Source: Ancylobacter koreensis (GTDB taxonomy: Bacteria; Pseudomonadota; Alphaproteobacteria; Rhizobiales; Xanthobacteraceae). From it: a stretch of 64,000 nt of DNA. Both the position numbers and the translations under genes were made by a program. The DNA is taken from assembly GCF_023016525.1 (NCBI RefSeq), contig NZ_JALKCG010000004.1, positions 124,001 to 188,000 of the forward strand, in the 5' to 3' direction. Of the stretch, positions 8,727 through 19,738 are shown one piece after another (position 1 is the stretch's first letter; each line of letters starts with the position of its first letter). The notes beneath the pieces were generated by a model that was given only the letters and a program-made list of their open reading frames with translations, did no database searches and was not told the DNA's origin.

Positions 8727-9872
8727 TCAGCGCCGGGCACCCGCGCGTTCGATTCCGAGCGCGATCAGCCCCGCCGTCAGCCCCCAGAAGGCCGAACCGA
8801 TATCGAGAAGGCTGACGCCCGAGGCGGTGACGGCCAGCGTCAGCACGGCAGGGAAGCGCTTGGCAGTGTCGCCCATGGCGGTGCTGAGCGCATTGACCAG
8901 CGGCGCCAGCAGGGCAAGCCCGGCGAAGGTGGCGACAAGTCCCGGCGGCAGCGCGGCGATGAGCGCCACTACAAATGCTCCCCCGGCCGCCAGCACCAGA
9001 TAGCTCGCTGCATAGAAGGGCGTCGCCAGCCAGCGCTTGGCCGGATCGGGATGGGTGTCCGGCCCGGTGCAGATCGAGGCGGTGATCGCCGCGAGATTGC
9101 TGGTGAGCGAGCCGAGCGGGGCGGTGATCAGCGAGGCCACGGCGGTGGCGGCGAGGATCGACTGGGCCGGCGGCTTGTACCCGGCCGCCTGCAGCACGGC
9201 GAGGCCGGGCAGGTTCTGCGAGGCCATGGTGACGACATAGAGCGGCAGGCCGATGCCGATCAGCGCGTGCAGGTCGAAGCGCGGGGCGATCAGCTCCAGC
9301 GTCGGCCATGTGCCGGCCGGCAGCGGCCCGACCCGCCCGAGGAAGAAGGCGAGCGCGATGCCGATGACCAGCACCGCCAGAACCGAGCCGAACGGGCTGA
9401 TGCGCCGCGCCACCAGGAAGATCAGCACCAGCGGCAGCACCAGCAGCGGGTCGGCCTGGCCGGCGGTGAACACGGCGGTGCAGAAGCGGAACAGCACGCC
9501 CGCCAGCATGGCGGCGGCGATCGAGACCGGCAGGCGCTGCACCAGCGCGCCGAGCGGCTTCACCGCTGCGGTCACGAGGATCAGCACGCCCGCCAGCAGG
9601 AAGGCGCCGACGGTGGTCTCCGCCGTGAGCCCGTGCGCGCCGGCGATCAGCGCGGCGCCCGGCGTTGTCCACGCGGTGATGATCGGCATGCGGTGGCGCC
9701 AGCCCAAATAGGCCGAGGTCAGCGCCATGGACAGGCACAGCCCGATGACGCCGGAGACGGTCTGCCCCGGCGTGGCGCCCACCGCCTGCGAGGCGGCGAC
9801 GATCAGGGGGAGCGTGCCGCCGAAACCGACGAGGGAGGCGACGACGGCGGAGGTGACGAGGGAGGAACGCAT
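8727..9872 (-). CDS. BenE-type benzoate/H+ symporter family membrane protein
   Basis: A 381-residue integral membrane protein resembling the BenE family of benzoate transporters, with about twelve hydrophobic segments. Typical stretches are FGGTLPLIVAASQAVGATPGQT, the helix-breaking GWRHRMPIITAWTTPGAALI and the conserved ATAVASLITAPLGSLTSNLAAITASICTG. The start ATG 9872 places the first helix directly after MRSSLVTSA; GTG 9884 is an alternative. No benzoate degradation genes are nearby, so the real substrate is uncertain. It is transcribed away from the perM-like gene, with 251 bases between them in which I see no clear motif. Confidence 0.85.
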   Translation of the reverse strand: MRSSLVTSAVVASLVGFGGTLPLIVAASQAVGATPGQTVSGVIGLCLSMALTSAYLGWRHRMPIITAWTTPGAALIAGAHGLTAETTVGAFLLAGVLILVTAAVKPLGALVQRLPVSIAAAMLAGVLFRFCTAVFTAGQADPLLVLPLVLIFLVARRISPFGSVLAVLVIGIALAFFLGRVGPLPAGTWPTLELIAPRFDLHALIGIGLPLYVVTMASQNLPGLAVLQAAGYKPPAQSILAATAVASLITAPLGSLTSNLAAITASICTGPDTHPDPAKRWLATPFYAASYLVLAAGGAFVVALIAALPPGLVATFAGLALLAPLVNALSTAMGDTAKRFPAVLTLAVTASGVSLLDIGSAFWGLTAGLIALGIERAGARR

Positions 9873-10123
9873 CGGGCGCTTCACGCGGGCGGTTCGAAGC
9901 GTTTTGCGCGAAGCAAGTCTTCGAAGCAGGTGACGGTCGGGTCGCAGGCAGAGAGCGCCTTTTGCCACGGCGCGGGCCAAATCGCCATCGCTGCCTTCGG
10001 CCGACGCCTCTGTGAATGGCGGGGGCAGGACGCCGCCTGCCGCGTCTTGTGCATCGCACCGCCGCGTTTTCCTGTATCTATGGCTGGACGGCGGCATGCC
10101 GGACGGAAGAGGGTGTGCAGCGG

Positions 10124-11248
10124 ATGGCCTGGCACAAGCAGGTGACGTTCTGGGTGTCGGTGCTGGCGGCCTTCGTGCTGATGGCCTGGCTCCTGTCGAG
10201 CGTGCTGCTGCCCTTCGTCGCCGGCCTTGCGCTCGCCTATTTCCTCAACCCGGTGACGACCCGGCTGGAGGGCTGGGGCGTCAACCGGCTGCTCGCCTCG
10301 CTCGTCACCATCGCACTGACGCTGCTGGTGGGCATCATGCTGCTGCTGCTGGTGCTGCCGATCTTCGGCGCTCAGCTCGCCGCCTTCGTGCAGCGCCTGC
10401 CGGAATACATCGTCAAGCTGCAGAACATGCTGGCCAGCGAGGGCTCGCGCGCCTCCTGGCTGCGCGACTTCATCGGCGACCGCATGCCGAACATCCAGCA
10501 GGGGCTCAACGATCTCGTCTCGCAGGGCGCCTCCTACATCCTCACCCTGCTGCAGGGCCTGTGGACCGGCGGCCAGGCGCTGATCTCGCTGTTCTCGCTG
10601 CTGGTCATCACCCCGGTGGTGGCGTTCTACATCCTCAACGACTGGAACCACATGGTGGTGAAGGTCGACGGCTGGCTGCCGGTGAAGCATCGCGGCGTGG
10701 TGCGCGGCCTTGCCGAGCAGATGGACCGCGCCATTGCCGGCTTCGTGCGCGGGCAGTCGCTGGTGTGCCTCATCCTCGGCAGCTTCTACGCCATCAGCCT
10801 CACCATGGCGGGGCTGAATTTCGGCTTCGTCATCGGCTTCGTGTCAGGGATCATCACCTTCATCCCCTATGTCGGCTCGCTGACCGGGCTGGTGCTGGCG
10901 GCGGGCGTCGCCATCGTGCAGTTCTTCCCGGACTATTCGATGATCGCGATCATCATCGGCATCTTCGTGTTCGGTCAGTTCATCGAGGGCTACATCCTCT
11001 CGCCCAAGCTGGTGGGCGACAGCGTGGGGCTGCACCCGGTGTGGCTGATGTTCGCCCTGCTGGCCTTCGGCTATCTGCTCGGCTTCCTCGGCCTGCTGCT
11101 GGCGGTGCCGCTGGCGGCGGCGGTGGGCGTGCTCGTGCGCTTCGCCATCACCCGCTATCTGGAGAGCCCGCTCTATACCGGTGAGGAGGAGCCCAGCGCG
11201 CTACCTCCACCGCCCATCGCCGCGATCCCGGATTCGCGGAACCGCTGA
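10124..11248 (+). CDS. AI-2E family transporter (PerM-like membrane protein)
   Basis: A 374-residue membrane protein of the AI-2E/PerM family: two N-terminal helices, a periplasmic region (FVQRLPEYIVKLQNMLASEGS), then further helices. Conserved motifs include AYFLNPVTTRLE, the ILNDWNHMVVKVDGWLP segment and the GFVSGIITFIPYVGS / QFIEGYILSPKLVGDSVGLHPV signature. Members have been linked to export of small molecules or ions; the substrate is not defined. ATG 10124 is chosen because it opens MAWHKQVTFWVS at the first helix. It leads the run perM-like, hdaA, ppk, ppx, with hdaA 14 bases downstream. Confidence 0.9.
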   Translation: MAWHKQVTFWVSVLAAFVLMAWLLSSVLLPFVAGLALAYFLNPVTTRLEGWGVNRLLASLVTIALTLLVGIMLLLLVLPIFGAQLAAFVQRLPEYIVKLQNMLASEGSRASWLRDFIGDRMPNIQQGLNDLVSQGASYILTLLQGLWTGGQALISLFSLLVITPVVAFYILNDWNHMVVKVDGWLPVKHRGVVRGLAEQMDRAIAGFVRGQSLVCLILGSFYAISLTMAGLNFGFVIGFVSGIITFIPYVGSLTGLVLAAGVAIVQFFPDYSMIAIIIGIFVFGQFIEGYILSPKLVGDSVGLHPVWLMFALLAFGYLLGFLGLLLAVPLAAAVGVLVRFAITRYLESPLYTGEEEPSALPPPPIAAIPDSRNR

Positions 11249-11262
11249 GGACGGCCTGAGCC

Positions 11263-11994
11263 ATGGCCGCGCGCCAGCTTCCCCTCGACCTGCCGCATGC
11301 GGACAGCCGCACGCGCGACGATTTCCTGCCCGGCCCGGCCAACGAGGCGGCGCTGGCGCTCATCGAGGCGTGGCCGGACTGGCCGGCGCGCGCGCTGGCG
11401 CTGGTGGGACCGGAGGGCGCGGGCAAGTCGCATCTGGCCGCCATCTTCGCGCAGGCGAGCGGCGCCCCGATCGTGGCGGCCGCCGAACTGGACGCCGATG
11501 CATTGCCCGGCCTGCTGGCCGGCAGGGCGCTGGTGGTCGAAGATCTCGGCGAGGGAGAGGTGCCGGAGGCGGCGCTGTTCCACCTGCTGAACCTCGTCGG
11601 CGAGCAGGGCGCGCATCTTCTCCTCACCACCCGGCGCCCGCCCGCCGCGCTCGCCGCCACGCTCGCCACCGCCGATCTTGCCTCGCGGCTGCGTGCCCTG
11701 CCGACGGTGACGCTCGGCCCGCCGGACGGCGAATTGCTGGCGGCGGTGGCGGTCAAGCTGTTCGCCGACCGGCAGATCACGCCCGATCAGGCATTGCTGA
11801 GCTATATGCTCCCGCGTGTGGAGCGCTCCATCGCGGCGCTCCGCGACATTGTGGGCGAACTCGACCGCGAGGCGCTGGCGCGCAAGAAGCCCTTGACCCG
11901 GGCTCTCGCTTCGGAGCTTCTGCGCGCCCGCGCCGCCGATGCGCCGGAGGCAGGGCTCGCCCCACCGTCGCTCGCTCCACCGTCAATTGTCTAA
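11263..11994 (+). CDS. hdaA: DnaA regulatory inactivator homologue (Hda/HdaA-type AAA+ protein)
   Basis: A 243-residue DnaA-like AAA+ protein without the DNA-binding domain IV. The N-terminus carries QLPLDLP, a beta-clamp-binding motif as in Hda. A Walker A motif follows ([11 protein letters not shown]), then a Walker B-like LVVEDLGE in which the usual two acidic residues are E-D. In alphaproteobacteria HdaA works with the sliding clamp to stimulate ATP hydrolysis by DnaA and prevent re-initiation. The gene sits 14 bases behind the perM-like gene and 19 bases before ppk; this order recurs in related genomes to my knowledge. The symbol follows the Caulobacter name. Confidence 0.85.
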   Translation: MAARQLPLDLPHADSRTRDDFLPGPANEAALALIEAWPDWPARALALVGPEGAGKSHLAAIFAQASGAPIVAAAELDADALPGLLAGRALVVEDLGEGEVPEAALFHLLNLVGEQGAHLLLTTRRPPAALAATLATADLASRLRALPTVTLGPPDGELLAAVAVKLFADRQITPDQALLSYMLPRVERSIAALRDIVGELDREALARKKPLTRALASELLRARAADAPEAGLAPPSLAPPSIV

Positions 11995-12013
11995 CCATCA
12001 GGTTGCGTGCACC

Positions 12014-14344
12014 ATGTCATCCAGTCGTAACGCTGCGCGGCGACCTTCGCGCCGGTCGAAAAGGATCGTTGCCAAGCCGGGCGTCCCGCCCGAGGCGGTG
12101 GCAGAAGGGGTGGCAGGGTTGAACGAGAGCGAGACCGGGGTCGCGATGACCTCCGAGCTGGGCGAACTGCCCGTGCATGCGCCGGTGGTGACCGCCTCGC
12201 TGGAGGCGGATATCGCCACCTCGCCGGCCCGCTTCATCAATCGCGAGCTGTCCTGGCTGGAGTTCAACCGCCGCGTGCTGGAGGAAGCCTCCAACCGCGA
12301 GCACCCGCTGCTGGAGCAGCTCCGCTTCCTCTCCATCTCCGCCAACAATCTCGACGAGTTTTTCATGGTCCGCGTGGCGGGCCTCAAGGAGCAGCTGCGC
12401 GAGGGCTATGGCGGGCGCAGCCCCGACGGGCTGACCCCGGCCGAGCAGCTTCCGCTCATCGCGGCCGCCTCGGCGGCGCTGGCGGAGGACCAGCAGGCGC
12501 GCTGGCGCGAACTGCGCCACGAGCTGGTCGCCGGCAATGTCGTGCTGGTGGACGGCGCCGATGTCGACAAGGCCGACCGCGCGCTGCTGGACGACTTCTT
12601 CCTCATCCACGTCTTCCCGGTGCTCACCCCGCTCGCCATCGACCCGGCGCACCCCTTCCCCTTCATCCCGAATCTCGGCTTCTCGCTGGCCCTCCAGCTC
12701 GCCCGCATCCATGACGGGCGGCCGATGAACGCGCTCATCCGCGTGCCGGCCAAGATCGACCGCTTCATCCGCCTGCCGGACGGCGAGGGCGGGGTGCAGC
12801 GCTTCATCACGCTGGAACAGATGATCGGCTTGTTCATCGGCCGCCTGTTCCCCGGCTACCGCGTGCGCGGGCAGGGCGGCTTCCGCGTCATCCGCGACAG
12901 CGACCTCGAAGTGGAGGAAGAGGCCGAGGACCTGATGCGCCAGTTCGAGACCGCGCTGAAGCGCCGGCGTCTCGGGCAGGTGATCCGCCTGGAAATCGAC
13001 GCCTCCATGCCGGAGGAACTGCGCAGCTTCGTTGCCCGCGAGCTGGCGGTGGCCGGGGACGAGGTGTTCCTCGTCGACGGCGTGCTGGCGCTCAACGAGT
13101 TCAGCCAACTCGTCGGCATCGACCGGCCGGACCTCAAGTTCAAGCCCTATAATGCGCGCTTCCCCGAGCGCATCCGCGACCATGCCGGCGATTGTTTCGC
13201 GGCGATCCGCGAGAAGGACCTTGTGGTCCACCACCCCTACGAATCCTTCGACGTGGTGGTGCAGTTCCTCAAGCAGGCCGCGCGCGACCCGAACGTCGTC
13301 GCCATCAAGCAGACGCTCTACCGCACCTCCTCCGACAGCCCGATCATCAAGGCGCTGGCGGAGGCCGCCGAGGCCGGCAAGTCGGTCACCGCGCTGGTCG
13401 AGCTGAAGGCGCGCTTCGACGAGGAAGCCAACATCCGCTGGGCGCGCGACCTGGAACGCGCCGGCGTGCAGGTGGTGTTCGGCTTCCTGGAGCTGAAGAC
13501 GCACGCCAAGCTGTCGCTGGTGGTGCGCCGCGAGGGCGGTTCGCTGGCCAGCTACTGCCATGTCGGCACCGGCAACTACCACCCGATCACCGCGCGCATC
13601 TACACCGACCTGTCCTATTTCACGGCGGACCCGGTGATCGCCCGCGACGTGGCGCGCATCTTCAACTTCATCACCGGCTATGCCGAGCCGGCGGAGCTGG
13701 AGGCGATGGCCGTCTCGCCGCTGACGCTGAAGGCGCGCATCCTCGACCATATCGACGCCGAGATCGGCTTCGCCAAGGCGGGCAAGCCGGCGGCGATCTG
13801 GCTCAAGATGAATTCGCTGGTCGACCCGACCATCATCGACGCGCTCTACCGCGCCAGCCAGAGCGGCGTGCCGGTGGATGTCGTGGTGCGCGGCATATGC
13901 TGCCTGCGGCCGGGCGTACCGGGCCTGTCGGAGAACATCCGCGTCAAGTCCATCGTCGGCCGCTTCCTCGAACACGGGCGCATCTACGCCTTCGGCAACG
14001 GCCACGGCCTGCCGCATCAGGAGGCGGCGCTCTACATCTCCTCCGCCGACCTGATGCCGCGCAATCTCGACCGCCGTGTCGAGGCGCTGTGCCCGATCGT
14101 GAACCCGACCGTGCACATGCAGATCCTCGACCAGATCATGGTCGCCAACCTGCAGGACAACCAGCAGAGCTGGCGCGTGCTGGAGGATGGCTCCTCGGAG
14201 CGCATCGTGGTCGGGGAGGGCGAGGAGAAGTTCAACGCCCAGCAGTATTTCATGACCAATCCGAGCCTGTCGGGACGCGGCAAGTCACTGAAGGACTCCT
14301 CGCCGCGCAGCCTCATCCGCCGCCGCGACCGCGTGACGCCATGA
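12014..14344 (+). CDS. ppk: Polyphosphate kinase 1
   Basis: A 776-residue PPK1 that reversibly polymerises the gamma-phosphate of ATP into polyphosphate. A basic N-terminal extension of about 70 residues precedes the conserved start [20 protein letters not shown]. Catalytic-region motifs include [32 protein letters not shown], the histidine region [19 protein letters not shown] and [15 protein letters not shown]. The start ATG 12014 is uncertain; ATG 12146 would remove most of the extension. The stop codon overlaps the ATG of ppx by four bases (ATGA), so synthesis and breakdown enzymes of polyphosphate are translationally coupled. Confidence 0.96.
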   Translation: MSSSRNAARRPSRRSKRIVAKPGVPPEAVAEGVAGLNESETGVAMTSELGELPVHAPVVTASLEADIATSPARFINRELSWLEFNRRVLEEASNREHPLLEQLRFLSISANNLDEFFMVRVAGLKEQLREGYGGRSPDGLTPAEQLPLIAAASAALAEDQQARWRELRHELVAGNVVLVDGADVDKADRALLDDFFLIHVFPVLTPLAIDPAHPFPFIPNLGFSLALQLARIHDGRPMNALIRVPAKIDRFIRLPDGEGGVQRFITLEQMIGLFIGRLFPGYRVRGQGGFRVIRDSDLEVEEEAEDLMRQFETALKRRRLGQVIRLEIDASMPEELRSFVARELAVAGDEVFLVDGVLALNEFSQLVGIDRPDLKFKPYNARFPERIRDHAGDCFAAIREKDLVVHHPYESFDVVVQFLKQAARDPNVVAIKQTLYRTSSDSPIIKALAEAAEAGKSVTALVELKARFDEEANIRWARDLERAGVQVVFGFLELKTHAKLSLVVRREGGSLASYCHVGTGNYHPITARIYTDLSYFTADPVIARDVARIFNFITGYAEPAELEAMAVSPLTLKARILDHIDAEIGFAKAGKPAAIWLKMNSLVDPTIIDALYRASQSGVPVDVVVRGICCLRPGVPGLSENIRVKSIVGRFLEHGRIYAFGNGHGLPHQEAALYISSADLMPRNLDRRVEALCPIVNPTVHMQILDQIMVANLQDNQQSWRVLEDGSSERIVVGEGEEKFNAQQYFMTNPSLSGRGKSLKDSSPRSLIRRRDRVTP

Positions 14345-15900
14345 AGTCCGACAGCCGGAAATCCGACGCCTTGACGACAGACGCCTTCCACAGCACCTCG
14401 CGCGAGGCCGGCCACGGCCTCGTCGCGCCCATCGCCGTCATCGACATCGGCTCGAACTCGGTCCGCCTCGTCGTCTACGAGCAGCTCTCCCGCAGCCCGA
14501 CGCCGATCTTCAACGAGAAGGCCTCCTGCGGCCTCGGCCGCGAGGTGCTGACCACCGGCAAGCTCAACCCCGACGCGGTGGCGAAGGCGTTGCTCACGCT
14601 CCGGCGCTTCCGCGTGCTGTGCGACCGCATGGGCGTCGGCCGGCTTTATGTGCTGGCCACCGCCGCCGCGCGCGACGCTTCCAACGGGCCAGAATTCGTC
14701 GCCGCCTGCACCGAGATCTGCCGCACCGAGGTCGAGGTGCTCTCCGGCAAGCGCGAGGCGCAGCTCTCCGCCCTCGGCATCCTCTCGGGCGTGCATCACG
14801 CCAATGGCGTGGTCGGCGATCTCGGCGGCGGCTCGCTGGAGCTGGCGGACCTGCATGGCCAGCGCATCGGCTCCGGCGTCACCTTCCCGCTCGGCGGCCT
14901 CGCGCTGCAGGATACCTCCGGCCGTTCGCTCAAGAAGGCCGACAAGATCGCCAAGGACCTTCTGACCAAGGAGCCGCATCTCGAACATCTGAAGGGCCGC
15001 ACCTTCTACGCGGTGGGCGGCACCTGGCGCGCGCTGGCGCGGCTGCACATGTTCCAGCGCGGCTATCCCCTGCATGTGATGCACGGCTATGTCATCCCCG
15101 GTCGCGAGGCGCTGGAATTCTGCCGTCTCGTGCGCCGCGTGCCGGTCGATACGCTCTCGCGCATCGATACCGTTTCCGACGTGCGCCGCCCGCTGCTCGC
15201 CTATGGCGCGCTGGTGCTGGAGCACATCATCCGCATCGGCAAGCCGGCCAGCGTCTTCCTCTCCGCGCAGGGCGTGCGCGAGGGCCGGCTCTACGAACTC
15301 CTCTCCGACGAGGAGCGCCGGGCCGATCCGCTGATCAGCGCCGCCGCCGAGCTCAACGAGGTGCGCTCGCGCTCGCCCGAGCACGGGCTGGAACTGATCG
15401 CCTGGACCGACCGCTTCATGGCGTCGAGCGGCATCGACGAAAGCGCCGAGGAGAAGCGCCTGCGCCACGCCGCCTGCCTGCTGTCGGACATAAGCTGGCG
15501 CGCGCATCCCGACTATCGCGGCGAGCAGAGCCTCAACCTCATCGCCCACGCCGCCTTCATCGGCGTCGACCATCCCGGCCGCGCCTTCCTGGCACTGGCG
15601 ATCTATTACCGCCATGTCGGGCTGATCGACGAGGACCTGTCCCCGCGCATCCGCGAGCTGGTGTCGGCCCGGCTGCTGGATCGCGCGCGCATTCTCGGCG
15701 CGGCGATGCGGGTAGGATATATCCTCTCGGCCGCCATGCCCGGCACGCTACCGCTGACCCCGCTCACCGTCGAGCGCGGCAAGCTGGCGCTGATGCTGAT
15801 GGGCGAACTGGCGCCGCTCGGCGGCGAGCGCGTCGTCAACCGCCTGCGCACGCTGGCGCGGCTGATCGGCCGGGAGCCGATGGTGGTGACGAGCGCCTGA
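14341..15900 (+). CDS. ppx: Ppx/GppA family exopolyphosphatase
   Basis: A 519-residue ASKHA-fold phosphatase that removes terminal phosphates from polyphosphate (and in some members pppGpp). Visible motifs are the phosphate 1 loop [15 protein letters not shown] (about residue 33), [12 protein letters not shown], the phosphate 2 loop [12 protein letters not shown], and an HD-like helical C-terminal region ([18 protein letters not shown]). The ATG overlaps the ppk stop as ATGA. A polar N-terminal tail of about 30 residues precedes the domain. It converges with rnd 44 bases downstream. Confidence 0.94.
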   Translation: MKSDSRKSDALTTDAFHSTSREAGHGLVAPIAVIDIGSNSVRLVVYEQLSRSPTPIFNEKASCGLGREVLTTGKLNPDAVAKALLTLRRFRVLCDRMGVGRLYVLATAAARDASNGPEFVAACTEICRTEVEVLSGKREAQLSALGILSGVHHANGVVGDLGGGSLELADLHGQRIGSGVTFPLGGLALQDTSGRSLKKADKIAKDLLTKEPHLEHLKGRTFYAVGGTWRALARLHMFQRGYPLHVMHGYVIPGREALEFCRLVRRVPVDTLSRIDTVSDVRRPLLAYGALVLEHIIRIGKPASVFLSAQGVREGRLYELLSDEERRADPLISAAAELNEVRSRSPEHGLELIAWTDRFMASSGIDESAEEKRLRHAACLLSDISWRAHPDYRGEQSLNLIAHAAFIGVDHPGRAFLALAIYYRHVGLIDEDLSPRIRELVSARLLDRARILGAAMRVGYILSAAMPGTLPLTPLTVERGKLALMLMGELAPLGGERVVNRLRTLARLIGREPMVVTSA

Positions 15901-15944
15901 CGCTCCTCACCGGCCGCCGGTCCGCCCGAGGTGCTTTCTGCGGT

Positions 15945-17132
15945 TCAGGCGTCGGTTGCCGGAGCGGCGATGCGCTCCACCGCGATGACCCGGCCGCGCT
16001 GCATGGCGAGCGCGAGCCGGCCGCCCTTCAGCGCCAGCGCCCGCTCGCCGAACAGCTCGCGCCGCCAGCCATGCATGGCCGGCACGTCCGGCTCCTCCTC
16101 CGAGGCGATCTGTTCGAGGTCGTCCACCGTGGCGATCACCTTGGCGGCGACGCCGTGCTGTTCGCTGGTCATGCGCAGCAGCACCTTCAGCAACTCGACC
16201 GTTGCCGAGGCGCCGTTGGAGAGCGGCTTGTCGCGCTCGATGCGCGGCAGCGTCTTGGGGTCGCGCGCCAGCCCGGCCTTCACCGCCTCGACGATGGCCT
16301 CGCCGGAACGGGAGCGCTCGAAGCCCTTGGGGATCGAGCGCAACTGGCCGAGCTTCTCGACGGAGGAGGGATGCTGGGAGGCGATCTCGCCGATCACGTC
16401 GTCCTTCAGGATGCGCGAGCGCGGCATGTCGCGCGCCTGCGCCTCGCGCTCGCGCCAGGCGGTGACTTCCATCAGCACGGCGAGGTCTCTGGGCTTGCGA
16501 GCGCGCGAGCGCAGCCGTTCCCAGGCCCGCTCGGGCTCCTGCCGGTAGGTCTCCGGCGAGGTCAGAACCGCCATCTCCTCGCCCACCCAGTCGGCGCGGC
16601 CACGCTTCTTGAGGTCGGCGTCGAGCCTGAGGAACACGTCGCGCAGATGCGTCACGTCCGCCTCGGCATAGGCGACCTGCGCGGGCGTCAGCGGGCGGCG
16701 CGACCAGTCGGTGAAGCGCAGCGATTTGTCGAGCACATGGCCGGTGAGGCGCTGCACGAGCTGGTCGTAGGAGATGGAATCGCCGTGGCCGAGCACCATG
16801 GCGGCCACCTGCGTGTCGAACACCGGATGCGGGATGATGCCGGCGAGGTGCCAGACGATCTCGATATCCTGCCGGCCGGCGTGGAAGACCTTCAGCACCT
16901 TCTCGTCCGACATCAGGTCGAAGAAGGGCGCAAGGTCGATCCCCTCCGCCAGCGCGTCGATGACGACCGCCTCGTCCGTGCTCGCGAGCTGCACGACGCA
17001 CAGCTTCGGCCAGAAGGTGGTCTCGCGCAGGAACTCGGTGTCGATGGTGATGAAGGGGTGCCGCGACAGTCGTCCGCAGGCGTCCTTCAGCTCTTCGGTT
17101 GTCGTGATCATGTTCATGTCGAACATGTTCAT
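15945..17132 (-). CDS. rnd: Ribonuclease D
   Basis: A 395-residue 3'-5' exoribonuclease of the DEDD family that trims tRNA and other stable RNA 3' ends. The DEDD motifs are visible: [11 protein letters not shown] (exo I), [14 protein letters not shown] (exo II) and [17 protein letters not shown] (exo III). An HRDC-like C-terminal domain begins near residue 210 ([19 protein letters not shown]). Several in-frame ATGs are possible (17132, 17126, 17117, 17111); MITTTEEL corresponds to the usual family start. It lies antisense between ppx and the DUF992 gene. Confidence 0.94.
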   Translation of the reverse strand: MNMFDMNMITTTEELKDACGRLSRHPFITIDTEFLRETTFWPKLCVVQLASTDEAVVIDALAEGIDLAPFFDLMSDEKVLKVFHAGRQDIEIVWHLAGIIPHPVFDTQVAAMVLGHGDSISYDQLVQRLTGHVLDKSLRFTDWSRRPLTPAQVAYAEADVTHLRDVFLRLDADLKKRGRADWVGEEMAVLTSPETYRQEPERAWERLRSRARKPRDLAVLMEVTAWREREAQARDMPRSRILKDDVIGEIASQHPSSVEKLGQLRSIPKGFERSRSGEAIVEAVKAGLARDPKTLPRIERDKPLSNGASATVELLKVLLRMTSEQHGVAAKVIATVDDLEQIASEEEPDVPAMHGWRRELFGERALALKGGRLALAMQRGRVIAVERIAAPATDA

Positions 17133-17259
17133 ATCGGAGTCGTGCCGCGGTTACACCCCGAAATAGCGCCGCAATTGTCGAGAAGCCTTAACCATTCGCC
17201 TTTACGAATCGTACGCGAATTCAACCGCCGGCGCGGGCCGGCTGCTCCCGGGGAACCCC

Positions 17260-17730
17260 ATGAAGAACGTCGCCTTCGCCCTTGCCGCCGCCGTGCTGGC
17301 CGGCTCCTTCGTTCCCGCTGCCGCCGCCGAGCGCGTCGATGCCGGCGTGCTGGTGTGCAATGCCGGCGCCAGCATCGGCATGCTGGTCGAATCCAAGCAG
17401 GAGCTGACCTGCACCTTCACCCCCGCCGACAACAGCCCGGTGCAGAAATATGCCGGCACCATCAAGAACATCGGCCTTGAGCTCGGCGTGACCGGCGGCG
17501 GCGTGATGACCTGGGGCGTGCTGGCGCTCACCAAGTCGGTGGCGCCCGGCGCGCTGGCCGGCCCCTATGGCGGCGTGACCGGCGACGTGGCGCTCGGCGT
17601 CGGCGTCGGCGCCAACGTGCTGGTCGGCTCGGACCAGTCCATCGCGCTCAACCCGATCTCGGTCGAGGGCAATGTCGGCGCCTCGCTGGCGCTCGGCGTC
17701 GGCGGCCTGCACCTGCGCTACGTGCAGTGA
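17260..17730 (+). CDS. DUF992 domain-containing exported protein
   Basis: A 156-residue protein with a signal peptide ([23 protein letters not shown], cleavage after A-A-A) followed by a DUF992 domain: [18 protein letters not shown], then the cysteine pair region LTCTF, and a glycine-rich C-terminal half ([26 protein letters not shown]). DUF992 proteins are small secreted proteins common in Rhizobiales; their function is unknown. The glycine/valine beta-rich pattern suggests a periplasmic or surface beta-structure. It is a stand-alone gene between rnd and aspS. Confidence 0.85.
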   Translation: MKNVAFALAAAVLAGSFVPAAAAERVDAGVLVCNAGASIGMLVESKQELTCTFTPADNSPVQKYAGTIKNIGLELGVTGGGVMTWGVLALTKSVAPGALAGPYGGVTGDVALGVGVGANVLVGSDQSIALNPISVEGNVGASLALGVGGLHLRYVQ

Positions 17731-17872
17731 GCCTGCCGCCGGGCGGGCGATGCCCCGCCCGGCCCGCTCCTTGACAAAGCCCGGCCCTGCATGCACCCCT
17801 CCGCGCGCCCCGCGAGAGGGGTGTAGTTCTTTGACGGCCCGTGACGGCCGCACGCAGCCTCGGGAAGACGCC

Positions 17873-19645
17873 ATGCACCGCTATCGCACGCACACCTGCG
17901 GAGCCCTTCGCGCGAGCGACGTGGGCGACACCGCCCGCATCTCGGGCTGGTGCCACCGCATCCGCGACCATGGCGGCGTGCTGTTCGTCGATCTGCGCGA
18001 CCATTACGGGCTGACGCAGGTCGTGGTCGATCCCGACAGCCCGGCCTTCAAGCTGGCCGAGACGGTGCGCGCCGAATGGGTGATCCGCATCGACGGGCGC
18101 GTGCGCCTGCGCCCCGCCGGCACCGAAAATCCCGAGCTGCCGACCGGCCAGGTCGAGGTCTACGCCACCGAGATCGAGGTGCTGGGCGCCTCCGCCGAGC
18201 TGCCGCTCCCGGTCTTCGGCGACGTCGAGTATCCGGAAGAGACGCGCCTGCGCTACCGCTTCCTCGACCTGCGCCGCGAGAAGCTGCACAGGAACATCAT
18301 GACGCGCGGCGCCATCGTCGACGCCATGCGCGCGAAGATGAAGGCGCAGGGCTTCTTCGAGTTCCAGACGCCGATCCTCACCGCCTCCTCGCCGGAAGGC
18401 GCGCGCGACTTCCTCGTGCCGAGTCGCCTGCACCCCGGCAAGTTCTACGCACTGCCGCAGGCGCCGCAGCAGTACAAGCAGCTCATCATGATGAGCGGCT
18501 TCGACCGCTACTTCCAGATCGCTCCCTGCTTCCGCGACGAGGACCCGCGCGCCGATCGCCTGCCGGGCGAGTTCTACCAGCTCGATCTGGAGATGAGCTT
18601 CGTCGAGCAGGAAGACGTGTTCGCCGCCGTCGAGCCTGTCATCACCGGCGTGTTCGAGGCTTTCGCCGACGGCAAGCCGGTGACGAAGAACTGGCCGCGC
18701 ATTCCCTATGCGGTGTCGATGGAGAAATACGGCACCGACAAGCCGGACCTTCGCAACCCCATCGAGATGCAGGACGTCTCCGAGCATTTTCGCGGGAGCG
18801 GCTTCAAGGTGTTCGCGCGGCTGCTGGAAGCCGAGCAGAACCGCGTCTGGGCGATTCCCGGCAAGGGCGGCGGCAGCAGGGCCTTCTGCGACCGTATGAA
18901 CTCGTGGGCGCAGGGCGAGGGCCAGCCGGGCCTCGGCTACATCATGTGGCGCGAAGGTAGTGAGGGCGCCGGCCCGCTCGCCAACAACATCGGTCCCGAG
19001 CGCACCGAGGCCATTCGCCAGCAGCTCGGCCTCGGCGCCGGCGATGCCGCCTTCTTCGTCGCGGGCGACCCCGCGAAGTTCGTGAAGTTCGCCGGCCTTG
19101 CCCGCACCCGCGTCGGCGAGGAGCTGAAGCTCATCGACCATGACCGCTTCGAGCTGGCCTGGATCGTCGACTTCCCCTTCTACGAGTGGAGCGAGGACGA
19201 GAAGAAGGTCGACTTCTCGCACAACCCCTTCTCCATGCCGCAGGGCGGGCTGGAGGCGCTGAAGACGCAGGACCCGCTGACGATCAAGGCGTTCCAGTAC
19301 GATATCGCCTGCAACGGCTACGAGATCGCCTCCGGCGGCATTCGCAACCACCGCCCCGAGGCGATGGTGAAGGCGTTCGAGATCGCCGGCTATGATGAGG
19401 CGACGGTGCAGGAGCGCTTCGGCGGCCTCTACCGCGCCTTCCAGTACGGCGCGCCCCCGCATGGCGGCATGGCGGCGGGCGTCGACCGCATCGTGATGCT
19501 GCTCTGCGGCACCACGAACCTGCGCGAAATCTCCATCTTCCCGATGAACCAGCAGGCGCAGGACATCCTCATGGGCGCGCCGAACGAGGCGAGCCCGAAG
19601 CAGCTTCGCGAGTTGCACATCCGCACCAACGTGCAGGACAAGTGA
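17873..19645 (+). CDS. aspS: Aspartate--tRNA(Asp/Asn) ligase
   Basis: A 590-residue class II tRNA synthetase of the long bacterial type. The N-terminal OB-fold anticodon-binding domain ([25 protein letters not shown]) is followed by motif 2 ([24 protein letters not shown]), the bacterial GAD insertion (about residues 300-420) and motif 3 ([13 protein letters not shown]). ATG 17873 gives [10 protein letters not shown], the typical start; the longer frame is non-coding leader. Many alphaproteobacteria use a non-discriminating enzyme together with GatCAB, but specificity cannot be settled from this window. Confidence 0.97.
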   Translation: MHRYRTHTCGALRASDVGDTARISGWCHRIRDHGGVLFVDLRDHYGLTQVVVDPDSPAFKLAETVRAEWVIRIDGRVRLRPAGTENPELPTGQVEVYATEIEVLGASAELPLPVFGDVEYPEETRLRYRFLDLRREKLHRNIMTRGAIVDAMRAKMKAQGFFEFQTPILTASSPEGARDFLVPSRLHPGKFYALPQAPQQYKQLIMMSGFDRYFQIAPCFRDEDPRADRLPGEFYQLDLEMSFVEQEDVFAAVEPVITGVFEAFADGKPVTKNWPRIPYAVSMEKYGTDKPDLRNPIEMQDVSEHFRGSGFKVFARLLEAEQNRVWAIPGKGGGSRAFCDRMNSWAQGEGQPGLGYIMWREGSEGAGPLANNIGPERTEAIRQQLGLGAGDAAFFVAGDPAKFVKFAGLARTRVGEELKLIDHDRFELAWIVDFPFYEWSEDEKKVDFSHNPFSMPQGGLEALKTQDPLTIKAFQYDIACNGYEIASGGIRNHRPEAMVKAFEIAGYDEATVQERFGGLYRAFQYGAPPHGGMAAGVDRIVMLLCGTTNLREISIFPMNQQAQDILMGAPNEASPKQLRELHIRTNVQDK

Positions 19646-19678
19646 GGCCGGAGAAGTGAGGACGCGACCCCGGTAAGC

Positions 19679-19725
19679 GTCATCCCGGACGGCCGCAAGG
19701 CCGATCCGGGATCGGGTGCCGGATG
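19679..19725. repeat. Dispersed intergenic palindrome, family A (single left half)
   Basis: GTCATCCCGGAcggccgcaaggccGATCCGGGATC is a hairpin-forming element after aspS. The same core, with few changes, begins the copy at 55005-55094 after prfB. Only the left half is present here. Such intergenic palindromes are widespread in Rhizobiales and may act as transcript 3' ends. Confidence 0.75.
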
Positions 19726-19738
19726 GAGAGCGACCCCC

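Noticed and set aside
17112-17130. LexA-type site GTTC...GTTC near the start of rnd
   Set aside because: The spacing is 11 bases, not the seven expected for the alphaproteobacterial SOS box. The bases are largely coding (repeated Met/Phe/Asn codons).
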